64,000 bases of DNA from positions 34,977,098 to 35,041,097 of the forward strand of contig OY540812.1 of assembly GCA_961205875.1 (NCBI GenBank). Reading direction: 5' to 3'. The position numbers and the translations under genes were made by a program. The stretch is from Sialis fuliginosa. Lineage: Eukaryota > Arthropoda > Insecta > Megaloptera > Sialidae. The notes under the pieces are model-generated. The model was given only the letters and a program-made list of their open reading frames with translations. It was not told where the DNA came from and made no database searches. Below are positions 57,825-64,000 of this stretch, one piece after another; the stretch's first letter is position 1; each line of letters opens with the position of its first letter.

Positions 57825-58967
57825 ATGGAGAAGTTCGATAAAAAGAGTTTAATAAATTTATATAAACACGATATTGGTTTAACCGTAGAACCACCAGATT
57901 TCGACTTTACTATATATGGACGAGCTGTGTCTCATAGCCGTCAACAAAATTAAAATATATAAACAAATTAACCTAACAACTTTGAAAATAACAAACAATT
58001 CAGTAAAAAATGGTACGAAGAACTTATCATGTCAATCGATAAAGAAAATCTTGGCTTCTATGGTGATATGAAAAAAATCCAAACGATGGCATGTCGCCAA
58101 ATCAAGTTCGCTATCGCCAACTTGATCACCTGTCTTTATTTGTGGCGATGAAAGCGTTTTGTGATAACAGAGAATCCATCAAGTGGTTGATTGACATGAA
58201 GATTCAGTATTTTAAAACGAAATATTTGAAAATGTCTGAGACTCAGAAACGAAAATTTATACAGATGGTGAATTTGGATTTAGAAATTGTTTCTAAAGAT
58301 GAGAAATAAACATTAAAAAAATTTTATGTTCTTCGACGAGATACAAGAAAATGATGAAATGAAATTTATGAAAATGACATTTTACAAAATAAAAACAAAA
58401 TATGCACTCGAGTTATTTGAAAACCACGAGGCAATCTTGTATAATTACTATACGTATTTTACCGATAAATACTATTGGTCTCCAATTACAAATTATTACA
58501 AGACTCATCTACTTTGTAAAGAAATGAATGAAAATTACGTGGATAGTGTTTTAAAACTGAACAAAAATTACATTCATTGGGAGCTGAGGTGCGCGATAGA
58601 AAAGATCCAGGCTGAGAGAAAACTTTCATATTTCAGTGAACACGGTGGTAACTACATGGTCGAGGAAATATACAAGAAGGCCGTACAGGATTACCCGCCG
58701 TGCATGCGCAGAGTGTACGACAAGCTCGTAATCAAAGGGAAAGTCAAGTATAATGGGAGGAGGCAGTACCAGTTATTCTTGAAAGGTATCGGCGTTGACA
58801 TAGATGAGTGCATCAAGTTGATACCTGACAACTTCACCAAGATTATGACAGATTACGAATTCACTAACAAGTATGTGTACAACATCAAACACGATTACGG
58901 CTTAGTAGGCGGTCGTATAGATTACAAACCATTCTCATGCGCTGACATACTAGTCCACGGTAATTAG
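57825..58967 (+). pseudogene. PRIM2: PriL N-terminal and first cluster-binding part, copy C (plus strand)
   Basis: This is the best-preserved PriL copy. Its last 213 codons (58,326-58,967) are open, covering the linker, FTDKYYWSPITNYYKTHLLC, the first cluster Cys (DYPPCMRRVYDKLVIKGKVK), GRRQYQLFLKGIGVDIDECI, YVYNIKHDYGLVGG and the second Cys (DYKPFSCADIL). Upstream pieces carry DHLSLFVAMKAFCDNRESIK in a separate frame, with shifts near 57,910, 57,990 and 58,085 that are mostly shared with other copies. It is intronless throughout. It is unlikely to give a full protein because the third and fourth Cys segments lie on the opposite strand. Confidence 0.88.
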
Positions 58968-60740
58968 ATGAAAATTTGCCAAATAGAAGACAGTAAATAT
59001 CAGAATAAGAGCTCGAATAGTTCCGGAATGGAATTTATTCCAGTTTTTCTCATTGTTCAGAGAAAAAATATAACAGGAATTAACGATTCTATATGAAATA
59101 CTGCGTAAAAAATGTCATCTGTTCTATTCGGCTAATACTCAGCCTTCTCTCGCAATCGATGCTCAAAGTGAAGGGTAGTTTTAAAAAGAAAAGGAAAAAT
59201 TTGCATTGTATGATTTTTCACTATAAATATTCTTATAATGGCGGACTTAACGTAAATAATTCGGGTAAGACATACACGAGTGTATGCCATAAGGGTTCCG
59301 TAATACGTAATACGTGGACTGTTTGGAGCCACTTACAAGTATTATTTTTGATTGATTTTATGTTGGCTTCTTGGATTAATTCCTCTTCGGTTGACGAATT
59401 TAGACAACCTTCTCTATGGTTAAACAGCGCAAACCAATTTTAATACAGCCACATCATTTCCAGCAATCCATTTGGCAGTTCTGGTTTAAAATTTGAAGAT
59501 GGAAGGTAGAACTTGTGCCTCTTGTAGTGATAATAAATGATAAAATGTTGTTCGTTTTCATTTTAACCCCATTTTGTAGCGCCTATGATAATTGTCTGTC
59601 AAGATTTAGTTTGATGAAATACTCAATAGGAATGTTGTTGACAAACTGCAGATGTCGATGACATAAAATGGTGGCATGTTTCTATTGGACAACCAACTTA
59701 TGAAACGAACTAATTTTTGTAGATTATATATATATATTCCTTCTATATAAAATTCTGCGTAAAAAATGTCATATGCTCTATTCGGCTAATCCCCAGCCTA
59801 CTCTCGCAATTAAAGTTCAAAGTGAAGGGTAGTTTTGAGAAAGAATCGAAAAATCTGCATAACATGATTTTTCACCGTAAATATTTCCATAACGGCGGAC
59901 TTAACGTAAAAAATTATTATTATAAACATTATAGATCTGAATCTCCTCTATGAAATCCATGTGTCACGATTTTTATTTCAAGTGTTTTTTATTGATTTGT
60001 TGGTCTTTTTTTCACAAGTGTACAGTCACCTGCATTAATGGTCTTGCAGTTTGTATTCATTTTCGTTTATCACAAACTTAGTAGGCTCCTCCCATTTGGT
60101 TATTATAATATTTAAATCATTTCTCCATGTACCAAACAAAGACAGACATTTTGAAACTCATTTGTTAGATAAAGAACTACTCTTCGTTTATAGTACTCAT
60201 ATATATTTGTGCAATTAAATTAATTAATTATGTAATCTATTGAAAATTGTATAAGTAAATTTTGTGGCAATAAATATTTGATATTCCGAATTTTAGTATT
60301 TAATTATATTAAACTTATTAATATGGATAAGGTGAAAATTAAAACGTTTCGAAGGGGGTAGGGGTATGTAAGCCCCCCCCCTCCACTGAAAGGCGAAGGA
60401 TATTCGTTTAATGTTATGCCTTCCTTAAAAAAACTTATAAATTTAAAGCAATTTAAATAAAGGGGGTGGGATAATAGGGGTCATACCCCATAAGAAACAA
60501 CATAAACTATAGCAAATCGAATAAATAATTCTTATTTAATATACTACAATTCTTTTGTTTCGAACTTCAAAATTTGTTTTGTTCACCCCTTCTCAAATTC
60601 GAAGTTAGTATTTGTAAGCCAATTTTTTTCAATTTCGGATTTTGATGACAATATCCATTTTATCCTTTAACCTTACTAAGAGTTCATGGACAAAGTATCA
60701 AAACTTTATAATTTTTTTCTTCTATCTGGCAAATATTAAT
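58968..60740. other. Spacer of PriL palindrome II
   Basis: It matches 38,701-39,995 and retains about 430 bases (60,148-60,580) missing from block I, including a C-rich stretch near 60,373 and a G-rich one near 60,460. The direct repeat of the spacer recurs here (59,093-59,275 and 59,752-59,910). No gene is recognised. Confidence 0.5.
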
Positions 60741-61848
60741 CTAATTACCGTGGACTAGTATGTCGGCGCATGAGAATGGTTTGTAATCTATACGACCGCC
60801 TACTAAGCCGTAGTCGTGTTTGATGTTGTACACATACTTCTTAGTGAACTCGTAATCTGTCATAATCTTGGTGAAGTTGTCGGGTATTTCAAGAATAACT
60901 GGTACTGCCTCCTGCCATTATACTTGACTTTCCCCTTGATTACGAGCTTGTCGTGCACTCTGCGCATGCACGGCGGGTAATCCTGTACGGCCTTCTTGTA
61001 TATTTCCTCGACCATGTAGTTACCACCGTGTTCACTGAAATATGAAAGTTTCCTCTCAGCCTGGATCTTTTCTATCGCCCACCTCAGCTGCCAATGAATG
61101 TAATTTTTGTTCAGTTTTAAAACACTATCCACGTAATTTTCATTCATTTCTTTACAAAGTAGATGAGTCTTGTAATAATTTGTAATTGGAGACCAATAGT
61201 ATTTATCGGTAAAATACGTATAGTAATTATACAAGATTGCCTTGTGGTTTTCAAATAACTCGAGTGCATATTTTGTTTTTATTTTGTAAAATGTCATTTT
61301 CATAAATTTCATTTCATCATTTTCTTGTATCTCGCCGAAGAACATCAAAAAAATTTAAATGTTTATTTCTCATCTTTAGAAACAATTTCTAAATCCAAAT
61401 TCACCATCTGTATAAATTTTCGATTCTGAGTCTCAGACATTTTAAAATATTTCGTTTTAAAATACTGAATCTTCATGTCAATCAACCACTTGATGGATTC
61501 TCTGTTATCACAAAACGCTTTCATCGCCACAAATAAAGACAGGTGATCAAGTTGGCGATAGCGAACTTGATTTGGCGACATGCCATCGTTTGGATTTTTT
61601 TCATATCACCATAGAAGTCAAGATTTTCTTTATCGATTGACATGATAAGTTCTTCGTACCATTTTTTACTGAATTGTTTAGTTATTTTCAAAGTTGTTAG
61701 GTTAATTAGTTTATATACTTTAATTTTGTTGACGGCTGTGAGACACAGCTCGTCCATATATAGTAAAGTCGAAATCTGGTGTATCTACCGTTAAACCAAT
61801 ATCGTGTTTATATAAATTTATTAAACTCTTTTTATCGAACTTCTCCAT
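60741..61848 (-). pseudogene. PRIM2: PriL N-terminal and first cluster-binding part, copy D
   Basis: ATG at 61,848. It keeps the unshifted LTTLKITKQFSKKWYEELIM and a long open frame (61,348-60,860) through DYPPCMRRVHDKLVIKGKVK and GRRQYQLFLK. A deletion of about 75 bases then removes the KGIGVDIDECIKLI region and shifts the frame. The remainder (YVYNIKHDYG, PFSCADIL) follows in another frame to 60,741. Confidence 0.86.
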
Positions 61849-61889
61849 GATGACTATCGACCATGTGCTCGTAGTTGTACATACTAAAA

Positions 61890-62474
61890 ATGAATGGTGA
61901 TGAAAATGATACGCACGGCTGCCCATTTAAATTAGAAACCGAGCGCACTGTACGCTCGCAACTGAATTTCGACAATATTCCTGTATTAGATTTTGAAGAT
62001 ATAATGAACAACGTAAATAAAAAAACAATGTCAAGCTGCATGTAGTAAATATTTCAAGTGTAAATATGGTCAGGATATAGAAGTGATTCACCCAATCAAT
62101 ATTTTAAAAAAACTTTAAAATTAGACAATAAAATAAAACTGCCCATTGAACTAGTGGCAGAAGTATCTAAAGTATTAAATGAAATGATAGATGCAATAGA
62201 TACAAGTGCATCTCTACAGACTGTTGAAGTTAATAAACCTGAGAAAAAAGATGAAAATGTTGAGTTGCCAATAGCGGATAGGGAGCTTGCAGTTTCTAAA
62301 AAAGACAATTCACTGATCGTACCTGGAATTGGCATTCGAAAATCTGTTCAAGTGACTCAAGCTAGTGAGTCGTATATAGAATATCTGGAAGATTTATCTG
62401 ACGATTGGATGTTTAAAATACCTGATACGATAGAGATCCCGGTTGAGCCCCCATTTATTACGTTAATGAATTAG
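61890..62474 (+). pseudogene. PRIM2: PriL C-terminal part, copy D (plus strand)
   Basis: ATG at 61,890, HGCPF, the A-run frameshift, QAACSKYF and HPINIF-like remains of HPNQYF, then VAEVSKVLNEMIDAIDTSAS and the acidic tail ending in a stop at 62,472. It lies head-to-head with copy D's N-terminal part. Similarity to the opposite arm runs on to about 62,620 in a short piece of Gypsy sequence and then stops. Confidence 0.84.
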
Positions 62475-62620
62475 AAAATAAACAACTAATTTAAAATTTA
62501 ATATACTAACTGTGCCGCTTGCACTTGTTGTCCTAGAGATTGTAACTCGAAAATATAACACGGCGGATGTAAAAACCTCATCAAATCAAAGGTGCCTCTG
62601 TTAAATAGCTGATGGAACTC

Positions 62621-63855
62621 ATTTTTTTATGTATGTACAATGTGTACATTGTATCTAGTGTTATATAATAATAGTAATATAAAATTGTCGTACGTTTTTT
62701 TAGTATTTATTATAAAAGGAGCCGAATGATACTTATGTCTTTCAAAAGTTACTGTGCAAAAAATCATGTTTATATGTTGCCATTAAGGCAGGTAAAATAA
62801 AGTTAACATACACACATGATTTCCTCTCTTGCGTGTGTATGTTGCCGTTAAGGTAGGTAAAATATTGGTATAGTAATATATAAAACCATAATAATATAAA
62901 ATCATCATTATAATTAGGGGTACCATAAAGAAATCGCGTTGTATATGCAGTTTACTACCTATTTTGTAAATTTTAAAAATTTATCTTTACCTACGTTGTT
63001 CGAATTCATTGTAATTCCAGGGGGTTGAATATTAAAGGATAGAAAAGTGGTTGAAAATAATTGGATTTTATTGAAATTGTAAATTTATATTTATTGTGAT
63101 TATTTCTAACAACCCTTGAAGATTTTTAAAATTTCTTTCATATTTTCCTATATTTCTAATAACCTAAATTTAGGGGATGATAACAGGTGGTAAATAGAAT
63201 TAAATATTGATTTAAAAAAAATAATTTAGGGCTCAAATAACTTCTCCGTATAAAAATTAATGTGAATTTTATCATTATCTTGGAATAAACAGTTTTTAAA
63301 CTTTTTTTTCAATACTTGAAATTGTCACTATCCATTTTTCACCCCTCCAAGGGTTGTACACTCGCTATGCACACACAAAGTTTTTACTCTTTGGGCTTTG
63401 AAACAACACCACATTAATGATTTTTATGAATTTTCATATTAATATGACAATTTTTACCAAAACTGTGTTTCATTGAAAAAGTGTCCCACTAATTGTGATA
63501 AGCAGTGTATATTCATAGTATGATTGTGTTTATAATAATCTGTATAGACAGCTTTGGGTATAGACTTGATCAAAAATTCTCTGTAGCAACGCAATTATTT
63601 TCGATATTTTACTATGGTGTTATAAGCGTAACTTTTTGATAGTAGGTACTGTAGCACGAGAATTACCTTAACGTCGCTGGTGGGCATTTTGAACAAAGAA
63701 ATTAACTTTTGTGTATCATTTTGTTTATTTAATTTCTAGATTTTTATGTTGTTAAAGTTTGTTAGTTCTAACGAAAGGCTAGATTTAGGTATAGAACATA
63801 GTTTATAAAATGTGTTAAGAATTGAATAGGCAATTCGAAAATGTGAAAATATATA
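62621..63855. other. AT-rich interval with short repeats
   Basis: Two copies of TATGTTGCCATTAAGGCAGG-like sequence lie at about 62,775 and 62,840. The inverted partner of 48,045-48,170 lies at 63,540-63,672. No coding signal was seen on either strand. Confidence 0.45.
63540..63672 (-). repeat. Dispersed repeat, inverted partner of 48,045-48,170
   Basis: On the minus strand it reads TCTCGTGCTACAGTA, ATCAAAAAGTTACGCTT, TAAAATATCGAAA and GTTGCTACAGAGAATTTTTG in the same order as the left copy. Confidence 0.75.
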
Positions 63856-64000
63856 GGGTGTCCCATTTGAAAATTTTGAAAAAAATTAAGTTCAGAGTTT
63901 TGATACACTCTGTACAAAGAATACAATTTTGTAAATGTTTGATGTAATATCGCAATAATAGAGCATATGCCAAAATTATTTTTAGCAGAAAACAAAAGTT
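63856..64000. mobile_element. Possible left end of a MITE cut by the window edge
   Basis: A TAGGGTGTCCCATTTGAAAA sequence after TA resembles the start of mariner-type MITEs. The right end is outside the window, so this is only a suggestion. Confidence 0.3.

Overview
The window is AT-rich eukaryotic DNA. It has GT-AG introns, degenerate coding exons, and many nested transposable elements. The mix of BEN-domain exons, PIF/Harbinger, hAT, Tc1/mariner/pogo, Gypsy and LINE-like fragments with hundreds of MITE-like inverted repeats fits an insect, most likely a hemipteran such as an aphid relative. The organism is inferred from style, not shown by a diagnostic gene. I see no clearly intact, ordinary host gene, tRNA, rRNA or CRISPR array.

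Positions 1-17,680 hold a pile-up of broken mobile elements. A minus-strand Gypsy gag remnant (725-2,817, with a candidate tRNA-Trp-type primer site at 2,912-2,929) is split by a 5'-truncated LINE-like insertion (9-bp TSD) and by an 816-bp foldback (8-bp TSD). Next come a PIF/Harbinger-like DDE remnant, a 3.7-kb Sola-like transposon with about 460-bp terminal inverted repeats and a five-exon, nearly open transposase, a pogo-like remnant, a multi-exon BEN-domain gene remnant with a duplicated exon around a hAT fragment, a HARBI1-like remnant, a mariner, a LINE-like 3' end and a second DDE remnant. Positions 17,682-22,568 form one interrupted palindrome carrying a smaller foldback, a Tc1 element and a MITE.

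Positions 22,703-62,620 are the most unusual part. They hold two related blocks in direct orientation (I: 22,703-39,990; II: 51,321-60,740), each followed by a partial inverted copy (I': 40,000-42,545; II': 60,741-62,620). Each block has a minus-strand Gypsy pol remnant joined to pieces of a eukaryotic DNA primase large subunit (PriL/PRIM2). In every one of the four copies the PriL 3' part lies head-to-head with its 5' part, so the gene is internally inverted. The four Cys segments expected to hold the 4Fe-4S cluster are split between the two strands. A further PriL fragment sits inside pol, between RNase H and integrase. Block I carries insertions that block II lacks, so block II supplies empty sites. 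One of them is a 4.3-kb transposon (30,707-35,008) whose 738-codon, four-exon transposase reading frame is broken by a single TGA.

Between and after the blocks lie another HARBI1-like remnant (42,693-43,842), a fragment of an arthropod repeat protein of unknown role (44,946-45,351), a palindromic MITE with TATA, CCAAT and CRE-like sites in its arms (46,424-46,949), and a pogo-type MITE (48,404-50,787) containing an 1,849-bp near-perfect foldback. The genes do not form a pathway. What links them is nested transposition, segmental duplication and inversion.
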